Assembly (NCBI RefSeq): GCF_020921035.1
Contig: NC_063150.1
Span: forward strand, 33,961,826 to 34,025,825
DNA: 64,000 nucleotides
Origin: Rhodamnia argentea
Taxonomy: Eukaryota > Streptophyta > Magnoliopsida > Myrtales > Myrtaceae
Direction: 5' to 3'
Of the stretch, positions 42,518 to 57,847 are shown one piece after another; positions within the stretch are counted from its first letter, which is position 1; each line of letters opens with the position of its first letter. Made by a program: the position numbers and the translations under genes. Below the pieces are notes generated by a model. That model saw only the letters and a list, made by a program, of their open reading frames with translations, had not been told where the DNA came from and did no database searches.

Positions 42518-43957
42518 CATCCTTGGGAATCTAAGTTTTTTTCATTTAGATACATTTTACATCTGTCGATCTTAACCATAGTAAGATTGTGCTTCATTTG
42601 CATGCTACATTGCTGAAATTATCATTCAATTAAATGTTCACATTAGATTTTAGTTTGTCGTAATGGGATCATGAAAAATTGAAGTTTGTCGGTTGTCTTT
42701 CGCTTGCGTCTTTTCACTTTTGCTGGCGGGCGGGAGGGGATCATCGGCACGAAAATCTGCGACAATCAACTTTTCCTTTTGGGGTACAACTGCAGCAATA
42801 TTTTAAAACGCTTCCACTCGTCAAATTCGAGTAAATATATCCAATTCAAGCAATCTCTTTCTCTCTTTCCTCGAGCATTGATTTATTTTTTTCCCCCCAT
42901 CCTTTTTTGATCAGATCACTCGGGCAAACGACTGAGTCCTCTTTCCGGCTTAATAATGATGGCTCCAAACTCACCAGTCTAGCGAACCCCGTCATGTGGG
43001 AGTACGCACAAGGAATGCAATTAAAGTGATAGTTGAGACTCTAAGCATCAGTTGCCGCATCGCTGGTGGTAAAGGTGAGGCGGCACTGGCAGTTGTGTGA
43101 TGGTCGTTTGCCACCACATGATGATCATGATGGTGCCAATTAAACCAGCGTCAATCTATGACGGTAGTGCTGGTTGTGGCAGATCGGACGTTAGGTACCG
43201 TGGCGATGCTTAAGTGGCAAACAATTGCGACCAAATGCGAATTAGCAGACATCGAACCGACACGTGCTCCACAAGCTTAACAGTCGAAAGCAGATCAAAT
43301 CTGTATCACAAGTAAATTGCATCTTGTGAATCTGGTGAAACACAGTTCCATCCGAATGATACAACGAACAAGTTAATGCAATCCCTCCCTTATTCCACAA
43401 AACATAAGCCAAGCTTGTTATCATTGCTACACATGAATGATACGTTATGCTCCTCTGTCCCCAAGAAATTGCTAACCAGAAACCCTACGGTGGATAAATG
43501 GGCTCTCGTAGAAGGGAGGGACCTGTGAAAGATGAGTGTTGTTATCCTTACAAACTGATCGATCGGGCTATTTCTGATCTCCAACGTTTTAAGAAAGTTA
43601 GAACAACCATATAAGATGAATGACACAATCCCATTTTCTTACAATGTCAGCTGATGAAAAGCTGAAGTAAATGGAAAAGAGAGGCAATAGCAAAAGGTCC
43701 AATAAGTATTTCAAAACCTCAGCAAGCAAGAGGACACCCAAAAATGGTGTGTCGCAATTTGTCTCTTTTATTGGTCCAAACATCTAAGAGCGAGGACACC
43801 ATAATACCATGGGGGCTTAACGCAGAAAGACCCTACAAAAGCATGAGTAGACGCTCGCAATGACCATACGATGGTTCCGAGTATTAAGTAACCCCAAATA
43901 CTCCAACATTTGACAAACAAAAAAAAGCCTCCATTAACCATAAGATCCGCTTCCAAT
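42518..43957. other. Intergenic DNA and GAPC 3' flank
   Basis: No coding pattern. 43040-43230 is mildly enriched in 'ggtggt/gatgatc' words. The part from about 43600 to 43957 is presumably the 3' UTR of GAPC, transcribed leftwards. Confidence 0.4.
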
Positions 43958-46538
<2,581 letters not shown>

Positions 46539-46650
46539 GATCAAGCGCCGCGCGACGAGGGATTAGAAATGACGAGAGAGAAGACGAGAAGCAGAGGAGA
46601 GAGAAAGACTTGACTGTGTGTGGTTGAGACAAGAGTGAGTGATGAGGGGC

Positions 46651-46699
46651 AATTTATACAGCGAGTCGAGCGGTGAGTTAGCTCGGCTCCCGTCACGTG
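46651..46699 (-). promoter_or_regulatory. GAPC core promoter: TATA box and G-box
   Basis: On the minus strand TATAAATT (46658-46651) lies about 115 bp upstream of the GAPC start codon. A palindromic G-box CACGTG (46694-46699) lies some 40 bp further upstream. G-boxes bind bZIP and bHLH factors, often in light, sugar or ABA responses. The assignment rests on motif and spacing only. Confidence 0.6.
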
Positions 46700-46739
46700 A
46701 CTTGAGGCGGGTCCCGCTTCTTTTTCTCTTTGCTTGGGC

Positions 46740-49700
46740 AAAACGAAATCCCCCTTGAAAATCGAAAGAAGGATGCGCTGCCTCTTCGAGCCGCTGTTTT
46801 AATTAGACGCGGCACTCCGTTTGAGCCGCTGGTTCCGGATGGCGGATGGGACCACGGACACGCGCCGAGCTCCCGGGATTCGGATAGGTTTTTGTCCGCA
46901 CGCGCTTAGAGTGAGCGTGGGGAGACAAGGAAGTAGGGAATATTCGGGGCATCCGAGAGCCGGTGGGCTTGGGCAGGAAGAGATTTTTTGAAGGTTCTGC
47001 TTGTCTAACATATTTCTTTTCACTTTTACCTCCCTTGGAAAATAAAAAATATATATTCCAAAATCTCTTAGAAATTGTGGACAGTTTCTATAAATCAACA
47101 TACAAAAAAATTTCTACAGATTGGAATAATTATTTTATTACAAAAAGGAGAAAATCAAATTTCAAATGAGATATCTTTATCGAGTCTCGATTTGACGATC
47201 AGAACTATCTACTTTATTAAATAAACGTTGCATAAATCACTTATGTAAAAATATATTTCGAAGGGCCGTAATTTTCGCATTCATCAGTCAAAAAAACTCG
47301 TGTAATGATATATCGCCTCTAATTAGTAATTATATCATCTGTGGTTTCATTTACTTAAGTGAGTTTCTCTATGGAAGATTGAGGAATTTATTACCCATGA
47401 GACAATTACACGTGGAATTTCAGGAGTTGCCTAAAAATTATGGGAGGAGGAGAATTTTGAATTGGAATTAGGGTTTTGGGAATGGTCAACGTCGAGGAAA
47501 GGTTGATGGGCAGACCAATGAGAGGCGGACATCCCACGGCAGCTCAACCACCTTTCAAGAAGAGCTCCAAGTTTTGGGAATTCTTTGATCGGATCAGAAA
47601 ATGGCCTAATGTTCTAGAAACTTCCACGGAATACGGTGACTTGTAGGTGCCCGTTTTGGTAATCCAATTTTATGCCATTTAAAATCCGCTTTTTTGTGGA
47701 AATGATATATATATTTTAAATTTTGGTTAATCTCTTGTGTGATTGCGCATATGGAAATTCGGTGATTTTGGCAATTGCATTTATTTGTTGTTTGTTTTTT
47801 ATTGGATGAATTTCATCGCTCAATTTTGTCGCGTGTTTTTGTGTGGTTCTCAAACTTGTTATCCGACCGGAGTTCTTCCTCGTTCTTCTTTTCTTGGTTT
47901 TCAGTTTATTATTAAAACAGCACTTGTCTGTGCGCGCGCGCGCGGGGGGGTGGTGGGGAATAAACTTAAATTTGGTCAATTTAGAAAATATCCAAAAATC
48001 CGAGAATTTTAGGATTTTATAGTTGGGAATTCTAGTATCGAATCCGAAGTGTTTCAGTTACTAAAATGAATCTATTTCCTTTATAGTCTTCAGCAAATGT
48101 ACATTATTGCGATAATTGTACTAGAGTCGTGGACGTTTTTTTTTTTAAGATTTACTGAATACTTAAGGGTACATAATTTTGTGAATGCATATGGGGAAAT
48201 TAGCCGTAATTTAACATTTTTTTTGTAGCGATCGCCATTACAAGCAAGATTTCTCATTTTAGGATTAGTAAACATTCTATATTTTGTGACTGTTGATGTT
48301 GGAGCTACTTCAATCTTACGTACTTACACATATCAATTCTGTAGGTATTATATTTGGAGATTCACAATGCGTGATTTATAGATGAATTGCTTTGGCTTGC
48401 AAATTCGACGTGGTTTATTATATTTTTAGGGTCTATTCGTTTTTTATGAGAAACCCTTTTCGATAAATTGTTTTTCGGACTTTTCAGCGTTTATTAGAAT
48501 TTTTTTTTTTTTGGGTCGAAAGCGTTTAATAGATGAAAAACTGCTCAATCTGCGAAAAACATCCTCGATGTGCTAAAAACAATAGGCTTAGATTGGGGAA
48601 TCATTTTTTATTATGCGTCCAAATGAGAATAATAGGTACTCTCTCTATCTTCTCAGTTTTTTTTTTTCGATAACTCACATTGTCTTTTCTCACTTATATA
48701 GTGATCTTAAATATACTTCATTGATGCTTGCGTTGTGCTCTACATTCCAAAAAGAATGACGTTCATAAGTAATATTTTGCGAATATTATTTCCTAATTTT
48801 TTTGTAAACTCTTGTTACTTTGATTGATTGCATAATAGAAAAAGAAGCTGTCGATTCGAGCCTGTAGTAATCTTTTTAATTATACAACAGAAACATCGCA
48901 GGTTGCGAATGCCTGGCTAGAACTTGACGGCTCCAAGGAGATGGAATTGAGATCGGCTATCTAAACCTACAAGGAACTCTTAGCTTATTATTCAAGTAAA
49001 AAAAATGTTATTTATTAAATATGGGTTACAAAATTGATATGTACTTAACCGAAATGTCAAATTATTATTAGGTGTTGGAGGTGGAACATTGAGGGTACGC
49101 ACGATAACTATTATGTTTACCCGTTTCTCTTCCAAATCTTTCCCAGATGTAAGAGTTTTGGAACAAAAATCCATTTTGTAACGCAATTTTATTTTTCTAT
49201 TTATCGAACAAATTTTTAGTCCAAAAACAAGTTTAGAATAGAAATAAGAAGTATAAATTTTTTTACTTTTCTATTTATTTCTTCTCATCGTTCATCATTT
49301 CTTGTAGTGGGCCGTGCTTGTCGCTAATCACTCGTCGAGCCCGGTGGCTAGCAAGCGTAAGAATTTTATGATGTTATCAAACGAACGTTTATTTCGAAAA
49401 TAGAAATTTATGTTGTTATCACACGTGTTTATCTACTTAGAAATTCGTCAAGAAATATAAATAGATACTAAAAATTATTACGAGAAACATGTATGGCTAT
49501 CATCCCCACCCTTACTTACGCTACTTATTTTTATAACGAGGAAAGCAAATGGTGCCGATGGCCGTGGATCGTGATAAGGTCGGATCCAAGATCGCATCTT
49601 GGCTGCTGCAATCAAGAATATGATGTGTTTGCACATTATTTAATTGATGAAGATGACGAATTTAGTTAGTTGAGAAGTCAAATTGTCTGGTTGACCGTCG

Positions 49701-49800
49701 TTGCAGCCCCAGCAGTCCGCAAATTATTCCCGCTTGTCACTTCCGAAAGAGAAAAAGGAAAAACTGAAAATTGACAAAGAGATTGAATGAAACAACAAAT
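46740..49800. other. Gene-free intergenic DNA
   Basis: 3.0 kb without a plausible coding frame. It has a GC-richer start (46780-46980, distal GAPC promoter), a (CG)n/(G)n tract near 47932-47950, and otherwise AT-rich DNA with poly-T runs. I see no transposon ends that I can defend. Confidence 0.6.
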
Positions 49801-49808
49801 AAAAAAAA
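49801..49808 (-). terminator. Pol III T-run after tRNA-Val
   Basis: Eight consecutive T on the minus strand, 20 nt past the tRNA 3' end. This is the standard RNA polymerase III stop signal. Confidence 0.75.
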
Positions 49809-49827
49809 GAAGAAGAGAAGCCAACGC

Positions 49828-49901
49828 TGGCGTCGCCCGGACTCGAACCGGAGACCTTCAGTGTGTTAGACTGACGTGATAACCAACTACACCACGACAC
49901 C
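49828..49901 (-). tRNA. tRNA-Val (anticodon AAC)
   Basis: 74 nt on the minus strand. The acceptor stem GGTGTCG pairs with CGACGCC (one G-U) followed by discriminator A. A-box TGGTGTAGTTGG and B-box GGTTCGAGTCC are present. The anticodon stem TCAGT/ACTGA encloses loop CTAACAC, so the anticodon AAC is at 49867-49865. It matches the plant nuclear Val-AAC type and has no intron. Downstream on the same strand a run of eight T (49808-49801 in minus sense) can end RNA polymerase III transcription. Confidence 0.97.
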
Positions 49902-51163
49902 TTTCATGCGCCATTATATAAACTTAAATTATATGAACTTAACATGATGAGGTCAAAGTCAACGATCGCGACGGCCGAAAATAACGACGGGCGTGCGAGG
50001 CAGCGGGTGGTCACGCTTGCCTCGCCGAGCGGCGAGAATCCCGGATGGGGGGAAGGACACCAACACGTCATCAATTTAATTGAACATTAATTCCCCTTTC
50101 TTTACTCGATTGATTTAGATTGGATTGATGGTTCCTCGTTTTTTACGGGCTCATAAAAAAATTACAAATTTTTACTTGAGTTACAAATTTACCCTTATTA
50201 ACCTTCTGTAAAAAATTTCTCCTTGACTGAAAAACCCCTAAGCATGAGCTATTCGAGTGTCCCGAGCATGAGATCTCCGATAGTGAGAGATGAAACATTC
50301 TCAAGCACAAGAGGTCAAAGATTGAGCGCAAAATCATAAAAAAGTGAGAGCGATTTTGACATATGGTTAATTGAGGTGGATTTAAGACTCAAGTAAAACT
50401 TGATGATCTTTATGAGACAAAAAAATTAGAGTAAAATTAAAACTGGACCTAAAGCCGGGATCTTTTATGAAACGAAAAAAAGTTTAGGATAGAATTAGGA
50501 TTGAATTTAAAATTGAAGATATTTTTATGGGACAAAAAAAATATAGGATAAAATTGAGACTACAACTAAAATTGAAAGTGTTTTTTATGAAATAACATAT
50601 AAAATTGAGATAAGAGTTAAAGTTACTTTTTTTTACGGCATTAGGCCAAAAGTAAAATGGCCTCATAGGCAAATTTTATTTAAAAAGAATGCTAAAAGAA
50701 AGGAGTAATGTCAATCCAAATCAAACTCTTAATTCCATTTTGTCTTTCTTAATCACCCAATGAAACGTCAACGCCGACAGTTGTGACTTGTGAGATCGCA
50801 CATGCGTACAGGACAGGGACAGGCTGGTTCTTGGTCCGCCCGCCACCGTTTCATACGATACGAACCGCAAATCCGCGCCCCGAATATTCGGAGGAAACCC
50901 GAGAACACAGCTCGCGGTTCACCATCGTAGTCAAAATTCAATGGTCGGCCGTTGTTCATCGACGACCCCCGTTTCGCAGTCAAAATTCTAATTGAGGCAT
51001 GTCCTTCCTTTTCCTCTTTCTTCCTATTAATAAAGGCTGATGCCCCAATAAAGGTGGAGACTTTTCCATCGTTTTCTTCCTGGGTGGGGTGAATTTTGGG
51101 TGATTTTCTCTTGTCTTTCTCTCCAAGTTTTCTTGCTTGGAGATTAAGGAAAAGGGTCTGCTT

Positions 51164-51199
<36 letters not shown>

Positions 51200-51220
51200 G
51201 CTATCTCTGTCCCTTTGACA
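49902..51220. other. Intergenic DNA and B12D promoter/leader
   Basis: No gene is seen other than the tandem repeat at 50395-50640. Near 50760-50990 the DNA becomes GC-richer. A (CT)n tract of about 14 units (51169-51197) lies 24 bp before the B12D start codon and belongs to its leader. 'attaataaagg' at about 51025 is a possible but weak TATA region. Confidence 0.45.
50395..50640. repeat. ~62-bp degenerate tandem repeat, about four units
   Basis: The core words 'ttttatgaRacRaaaaaa', 'taggataRaatt' and 'RactRaa(t/c)taaaattgaa' recur with a period near 60-65 bp from about 50395 to 50640. Units are about 75% alike by eye. Non-coding. Confidence 0.65.
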
Positions 51221-52323
51221 ATGGCTTCTTCAACCGCTAGCAGATGGATCAGGCCCGAGGTACGTGCCATTTTCTGTCCCTTGTTCTTTCTCTTTGTGTT
51301 TTTTCATTATGTTTTGGAGTTCGAGAGCTTGGTTTTGTCGGTCTGTACGTGAACATCGCGATCGTGCCTTTCGTGGGGCTGGATTCGTTGGTTAAGCAAT
51401 TCGTAGATGGTGGTTGTTGCGCTCGTTCTTTCTTTCCTCTGAAAGAATCTCAATTAGAATGCTTTGCTTGGGATCTGGAAAGCTTGTCTGGAAGATCATA
51501 ACTTCAACCTAGAGATCAGAGCATATGCTACGAGTCAGTGCCGATGCTACGGGTGGATATTAATCTGCACTAGTTCGAATGGACATCGAATGCCATACAG
51601 CTTTCGAGATCTTACTGCGACAGCTTTAATCTGCCTCGAGTCATGGAGATTGATGTGTTGATGAGCAGCTCTGTTGTGACAAATTTAGGGATTTGAATGT
51701 TGATAGCTTTTGTTAATCGTCAGTGATCGCACATTCTCGAGAATTAGCACTCTTTCCTCGGTACTCGTCTTTTCGGGTCATTCAGGGCCAGACACCTAAA
51801 CTACCTTTCGAGCAACATCAGTTTCTTGAGCTTGTTACTTCTGTGTGCTGTTTTTTGTCATGAACGTGTTAATGCGACTCGCTGAGGACTAATCCGGGTC
51901 TCTCTTCTCTCGTTCTTTCGAAATAGGTTTACCCTCTTTTTGCGGCTGTCGGCGTAGCGGTCGGCATCTGCGGGATGCAACTCGTAAGAAACATCTGCAC
52001 CAACCCTGAAGTCAGGTAACATTTTGGCTCTCAAAACATCTGTCTGTCAAAGGTTCACGTAGGACCTCTAAGGCATCTGTGTCCCTTTGTGTCTAGGGTT
52101 TTCCTAGTACTCAGCAGTTACATTTCATGATTGCGAAGCCGGTGATGATTTTGCGAATGTTCTGCTCTTTTTCAGAGTTACCAAAGAGAACAGAGCCGCC
52201 GGGGTGCTCGATAACTTTGCAGAGGGCGAGAAGTACTCGCAGCATGCTGTCAGGAAGTTCGTCCGCAACAGATCCTCGCAGATCATGCCATCCATCAACA
52301 AGTTCTTCTCCGATCCCAACTAA
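51221..52323 (+). CDS. B12D: B12D-family protein (complex I MLRQ-like subunit)
   Basis: Three exons: 51221-51259, 51927-52015 and 52176-52323, with GT-AG introns and phases closing to 91 residues. The sequence opens MASSTASRWIRPE, then one membrane helix VYPLFAAVGVAVGICGMQLV (residues 14-33), then RNICTNPEVRVTKENRAAGV and a C-terminal SIKKFFSDPN. This order and length are those of plant B12D proteins, which belong to the NADH-ubiquinone reductase MLRQ-subunit family (Pfam B12D). Known members are small mitochondrial membrane proteins linked to complex I and induced in germination, senescence or flooding. The first intron is 667 bp, long compared with the small exons. Confidence 0.93.
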
Positions 52324-53900
52324 AAGACGTTGGCGATTGATTCGTTCTCAACAATAGAAAGTCAATACTTTTGCCAACATTGCTAAAAAATCTAGGATTG
52401 TCTCTGATTTGATCAGAGGGGTGGGGATGATTTGTTCATGAAATCCTGATGTTTGTTGGGTCTGAACCTGACGGATAAATGAAATCTTTGAACTTTGCAA
52501 ATCAGTTCAATTCGATATTTACCTTTCAACTACTAATTCACGCACTGTGTAGTCCAAGCCCTTGTCTTTTGAATGAACCTCAGGTACTATCTAATCCTGA
52601 GTAGTGCTTTACCGGTTATGGCTAAATTCCTCCAATCCCGACATTATCGGGCCATTACAGAATCACATAGGTCCATGCTTCTTACGCAGGCGCAAGGAGT
52701 TGGCGGTGGTGAAGCGGACCGATCTCGAGACGTGCCATGAGGTCCAAGTGTTCTACCACTTTGCCAGAACGAGCTAGGATAAGAGCTTCTCTGGTCTGAG
52801 GCTTCACATGCCACGCTTCCATGCGTTAGGACATAGAAAAAACCTACATTATGCAGTCTCTTCTCAAACTACAAATTTCAGTGGGCTGGGCTGGATCTTC
52901 AATTATGCCCAATAAGACTGCTACAACTGTACTCTTAAGAAGTGGGAAAGTGGGCATGGTCCCATGAACATGGGCCAGGCTCATGTTGGCCCAAGCAACT
53001 CCTTCCAGGCTCGTTTTCATAAAGCTCAGACGTGTCGAAAACCGAACCGGACCGGCCAGTTCATCTCCCGCGACCGTCAACCAATAGCGCACTCGAACGC
53101 CCACACGGTTCCCTCTCCGATTCAATTTCCGAACATCAATGAAGCTAACAATTTTCGATGAAAACGACTCGAACTACATCCTCATGAACAACATTGGGGC
53201 ACGCAACCAAACCAATTGCTTCCTAGAAAACGGGCTAGAAGGTGGCAGACAACCAAAGAATCGAGGGCCAATAGAAGCAGCAGCAAAGAAGAAGAAACAA
53301 ACCTTAATTGACTTCTTGATGGCACGAGCCATTTTTACTTGTTTTCCACAGAAATGGGAAAAAGGAAAAAAAATTTTGATTTCACAGCCACTATATCAAA
53401 AGAGCTCATCATGTAATGTACATTTCAACCTCAACTTTTTCTTTCGGCCAACCTTTTTGTCCGTGAGACACAGATAACAAAGTTCAATAAAGCTGCCTGA
53501 AGAATCTCGACAGGACTAAAAATCATAGCCATCCCCAACGTTTTATGGTCATCACGCGTCTCATCCTATCCACATTACGTTAAGGAAATAATGCAAATCG
53601 AATCGAGGGTTCCGCGCAATATCTCATAATCTTATCTTAACACTCTCTCGCGACATGTAAACCATCGAAACTCCGGTGGTGTGATCACGACGTGCGAATA
53701 TACCTTGGTACATGCTCTGTGGAAAAATAATGCGGATCAGACACGTTGGAAAAAGATTTTAGATGTGTCCGTGCTATTTCCCGATGGTGTCGTCGAAACA
53801 TACGAACGTCGAAATTCTCGCGGTATGAGCGTGACGTGCAAATATACTAGGGGTACTTGCTTCGGCCGGATAGGGATTGAAGCTTCCCAGAATTGTGGAC
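52324..53900. other. B12D 3' flank and gene-free intergenic DNA
   Basis: The 3' UTR of B12D probably runs to about 52500. Beyond that no convincing gene is seen. Near 53685 and 53845 the words 'gatcacgacgtgcgaatata' and 'gagcgtgacgtgcaaatata' form a spaced direct repeat (about 150 bp apart). Confidence 0.45.
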
Positions 53901-54775
53901 TATACGAGGAATAGGATCAGCTCTAAGCAACTAATCAGGGTGGATTTCGCTATCAGAGGCGGGGAAAGCTCGGTATCGCGCTTTGGCGGGACGACTTTTC
54001 GGGTCTTCGGTCACGGGTAGCTCTCCAGGGGGTGGTCCAATTTGATCTTCCTAATCCTCAAGGTGTGACTGATGAAAGCTGCGAGACAAGCGCCCCCCTA
54101 GCGCAGGACGAAATGGCCACCACAAAACCAAAGGGATAAAGAGACTGGTGAATTTGGAAAAAAAAGACAAAGAAAGATGATGGCTATGAAGGACGGAAGC
54201 AGAGAGATTTTTCTAGAAAGATGGAGGCTTTTTTTTCTTCCAGGCGCATGAAGGATTGAATCAGAAAAAGGCTGATGGAGAATAATATCGAACCCATTTA
54301 ATGGCGTGGTCCTTGCCTCGGACGCACCATAGTGTCGACATGATGACTCTCTCGTTTCTTCATTTTCTGCGAACCGGGTTCCTGGGAGCATCTGATCTGA
54401 TGACGACGACGTAGAGCAAAGGTATCTGGCAGGAAGAAATTCGCGAGTCCTAGGATGACCATAGTGCTGTTCTTGGCGCTTCTTTATCGTGATGTATCAT
54501 CGGCTTTACTTTAGGGTAGGAAATTAGGAATCGGTTCCGGGGAAAGGAAATCGATGCTCCGAGGTTCCGCTCAACGAGAAGCCGAGGGGGGGTGAATTCG
54601 TAATTCTCTTTAGGAAACGCGTGGATAATTTGCGAGGCGAATCTTTAAGGTTATGAACAGCGATCGGGGCGGGGGCCGATGACCGTGCCGCTTGCCCCCT
54701 CTTTCGGGGTCCGCTGTTGCTCGAGCTCCTCTCCCCCGCCAAATCGCCTTCAACGGGCCTCGACAATGTTTGAAT
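53901..54775. other. GC-shifted island of unknown origin
   Basis: Composition is clearly different from the AT-rich surroundings, with G-runs and words such as 'cgggtcttcggtcacggg' and 'tttcggggtccgctgttg'. Minus-strand frames of 97 (54391-54098) and 80 codons (54766-54524) are open but show no domain I recognise. An organelle-derived insert or an old gene fragment is possible; I cannot decide. Confidence 0.35.
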
Positions 54776-55129
54776 CGAACTATTTAGATGTGGCGCGTAA
54801 TTCGCTGTTACGAATTACGAGAAGAATGTGCACGACATGCTAGAGTTAAAAGAATCGCAGCTTATATGCTTAAAAAGCTATGTATCCACATAATTAGAAA
54901 CTTAGAACTAGTTTGAGCGCATAAGGTTAAGCTAAATCTACTTGTCTGTTCTATGATTCTATTCAAATTTAATGCGCAAAATCTTAGTGTTGTTACGAAA
55001 ACAATTTCCATTTTCGGACCTCCTTTTTTCCTCCAAGAATAGCATCATTATGATTCTTGGCAAGTTCATATAAGCATAAAGGTTATATCACCTATTTTCT
55101 TCATTTTCGGAACCCCCTAATAAAAAGAT

Positions 55130-55335
55130 CAGGAGTATATCACCCAAAATACAATTTTAAAGACCTAAACTTTTTTGCCACGTTAGCACCAGCAAGCCAA
55201 ATGGACAAAATTGGCACAATTGCAAAAGGCTTATGACTCAATTGGCCAAAAAAAAAAAAAAAATCTATGACTGAATTGGCATGATTACAATAGATTTATG
55301 ACTTTTTTCGATAATTTTTTCTATTATAATGTGTT
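55130..55335. repeat. Partial arm of the 'TTTAGTCC' foldback family
   Basis: It contains AATTGGCACAATTGC, AAAAGGCTTATGACTCAATTGG, 'gaattggcatgatta' and the end ACTTTTTTCGATAATTTTTT. These match the right arm of the MITE at 6.1 kb. The opposite arm is absent or too diverged to see. Confidence 0.55.
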
Positions 55336-56142
55336 ATGAAATTGAGTCAACTATATCCTCCCGAATTGGAAAGATGGATAATCCGAAAAAAAAAATGGTG
55401 AACAAAAAATGCTGAAATCGAAAAGACATTTGACAATTATAATAATTAGTCAATTTTATAGGATCCAATGCAATTAATCAATTAAATATAATATGTGTAA
55501 ACTAATTGGTCCGGTGACAGTCTTGCGAATACCTTCTTGCCGAAAGCAAGGTACAAAGTCATGTCAATCGCCTACAATAATTTTTAAATATTTGTTATTT
55601 GCTTTTCTTTTTTTGATCCGGAATAAACTGTTAATCTCATAGTGGATTAAGGACAGCCACATACTTATCTACAAGCTCGAGCTCGACCAGTAGTCATGTG
55701 AGTCGATCTCAAGCCGATCGATTACCGGGTTGAGCTCGAGTCATTCACGTGTAGCTTCTTCATTCGACATGACCCCAAAGCCTGTCCCCCTTGCGTAGCA
55801 TTACAAAGTTGAATTATAGGATGCATGCACGTGAAAGTGGGGGAGTGTCCCCATGTTGTACCATGAAAAAAGCTGCCTTTGAACAAATCAAAAGGCATAG
55901 TTGCCACCTTCTCTCTCTGTCTCTCTGTCTCTCTCTCTCCTTTCTTCTTCCTTTTGTCGATAAAAGTAGCACGCCAAATCCCCATTGCAATCCCCGTGAC
56001 TCAAAAATGGCTGCTAAGAGAAGGAGAACATAGTTGAGAAATTTCTTTTGAACACGAACGTCGTTGAGAGCTGACTCTCACCTTGACTCGCCTCTTCATA
56101 AGGAGTTTAGAAAGTTTCATTGGCCATTTGCATGCATCTTAT

Positions 56143-56798
56143 GCTTCGTTTGTTTCGCGAAATATATTTTCTGAAAAAAAAAAAGTATTTTCCTCATTTT
56201 TTGGCGTTTGAATTGTTGAGGAAAATGAGCCAACGGAAGATATTTTCATTTTTAGTAAACTGAAAAACTTATGCTTAATTTCAGGATAATGATTTCTTCT
56301 ATTTAAAATCGAAAATCATTTTCCAAAGCTACCTATATATTGACTCTTGGATCAGAAACTTTGCACGTAGGCACGAAAACCCTAGCAATGGCTCTTAGGT
56401 CCTCGATATCCAGGACTAGGTTCATCGAGGCCGGGGCCGGGACCTCAATGCACATGCCGGGGTTCCTAGCGCTCGCACTACGGTCTATCGAGGCCGGACC
56501 CTAAGTGCCCTTGCCCGATCCCCGACGCTTGGTTCGGGGTCCATCAAGGCTGGAATCGAAATCCCCATACCCGTGCTTGGCTCTTTGGCTGCCTGTGCGC
56601 AAGTCACTATCGCTTGAATGATGTATGCATATTTAACAAAATCAAATCATATTTTCCTTTCCAAACAACAAAAAATCTTGTTAGAATCTTTTTTAGATTT
56701 CGAAAAAACATCGAAGAAAAATTGTCATTTTTCTGAAAAATGACTTCTTGAAAAATATATTCCTAAAATGTTATATTTTCAGTGAAACAAACAGAGCC
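56143..56798. mobile_element. Foldback MITE with internal GC-rich tandem repeats
   Basis: The left end GCTTCGTTTGTTTCGCGAAA and the right end, read inward, GGCTCTGTTTGTTTCACTGA are inverted repeats continuing into AT-rich 'gaaaatatattttctg' arms. The middle (about 56395-56590) holds GC-rich imperfect repeats of 'tYYatcRaggcYgg' at 56420, 56484 and 56540. A target duplication is not clear. No coding capacity. Confidence 0.55.
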
Positions 56799-57847
56799 TT
56801 AAATCAATTGAGTCCGCGTTTGATCGTTAGGACAAGCATTATAATAGAACAAGATAGTATAAGAAATATGGGGAATTTTGTTATATACTATTTTTTTTCT
56901 TTCTGTTTGGTAAAGGTCCATATAACACTGTGGATATAGGCTATAGCCATAAGAATAGAAAAGGAAACAAAAAGAAATAAAAAAGAATTAGTTAAATAAA
57001 GTCAGGAAAATAAAAGAAATGGATAGCAAATAACTTGTGCCCGATCGCCACCTCCGAGATGGTTGTGATGGTGAAAGATACCAATTCTCAATCTAGATCT
57101 TAACCTGCATGGCCGATCATTTGGATCTCGACCTGAGGGTGGCTGCCTGTCGAGGACAACCACCGCCACGGCGATTACTCAGTTCGGGGTTTTCTACCGC
57201 AGAGAATTGCAAGGGATGGAGGGAAATTGCAAGTGAACGGGAAAGTCGCAGGCGACCACCTGCGCCGTACACAGCGGCTCCACCATGGCGGCGCCACCTT
57301 CTTATTGTTCATCTCCCGCAATTTCCATTCGTTTAAAAAAAAAGAATTCCGCTCAATCCTAAATTTGTATTTGACCATGAATAGATGACATCTTTGTGAC
57401 TTTATCCTACCATTCAACACGCAAGTTCCAAAAAAGTGACAGACTTTTTAATATTCCGTTTTCACTTAACAGCATGCCGATTCAACTTTATATTTACTCG
57501 CTCTTTTACGTTTATCCTCAAATATGCTTTCTCCACCTTTGGAGTATCAAAATTTGTTAACAACACTATAGAAAGTACACATGTTAACATGATGATGACT
57601 CTTGCTTTTGGACACAATCACATCTTGTTCGGTTGGTATTAATTCGATCTTAAGATGGGGAAAAAAAAATATTCGCTACTGCCCTAGACCGACATTGTTC
57701 CAAACAAAATGGATCGAATACATGTTGCGCACTAATAGCACGAATAACCACGAAAATTTTTTCCACTTAGCCTGTCATCCATGGTACTCACGGGTCTTTG
57801 CGTAATTTCAGTTAATATGGTCCGAGGTACGCGACATATTTAGTAAG

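Noticed and set aside
41642-42520. 292-codon frame as a host gene
   Set aside because: It has the zf-RVT pattern of LINE ORF2, lies within a target-site duplication and is truncated at both ends.
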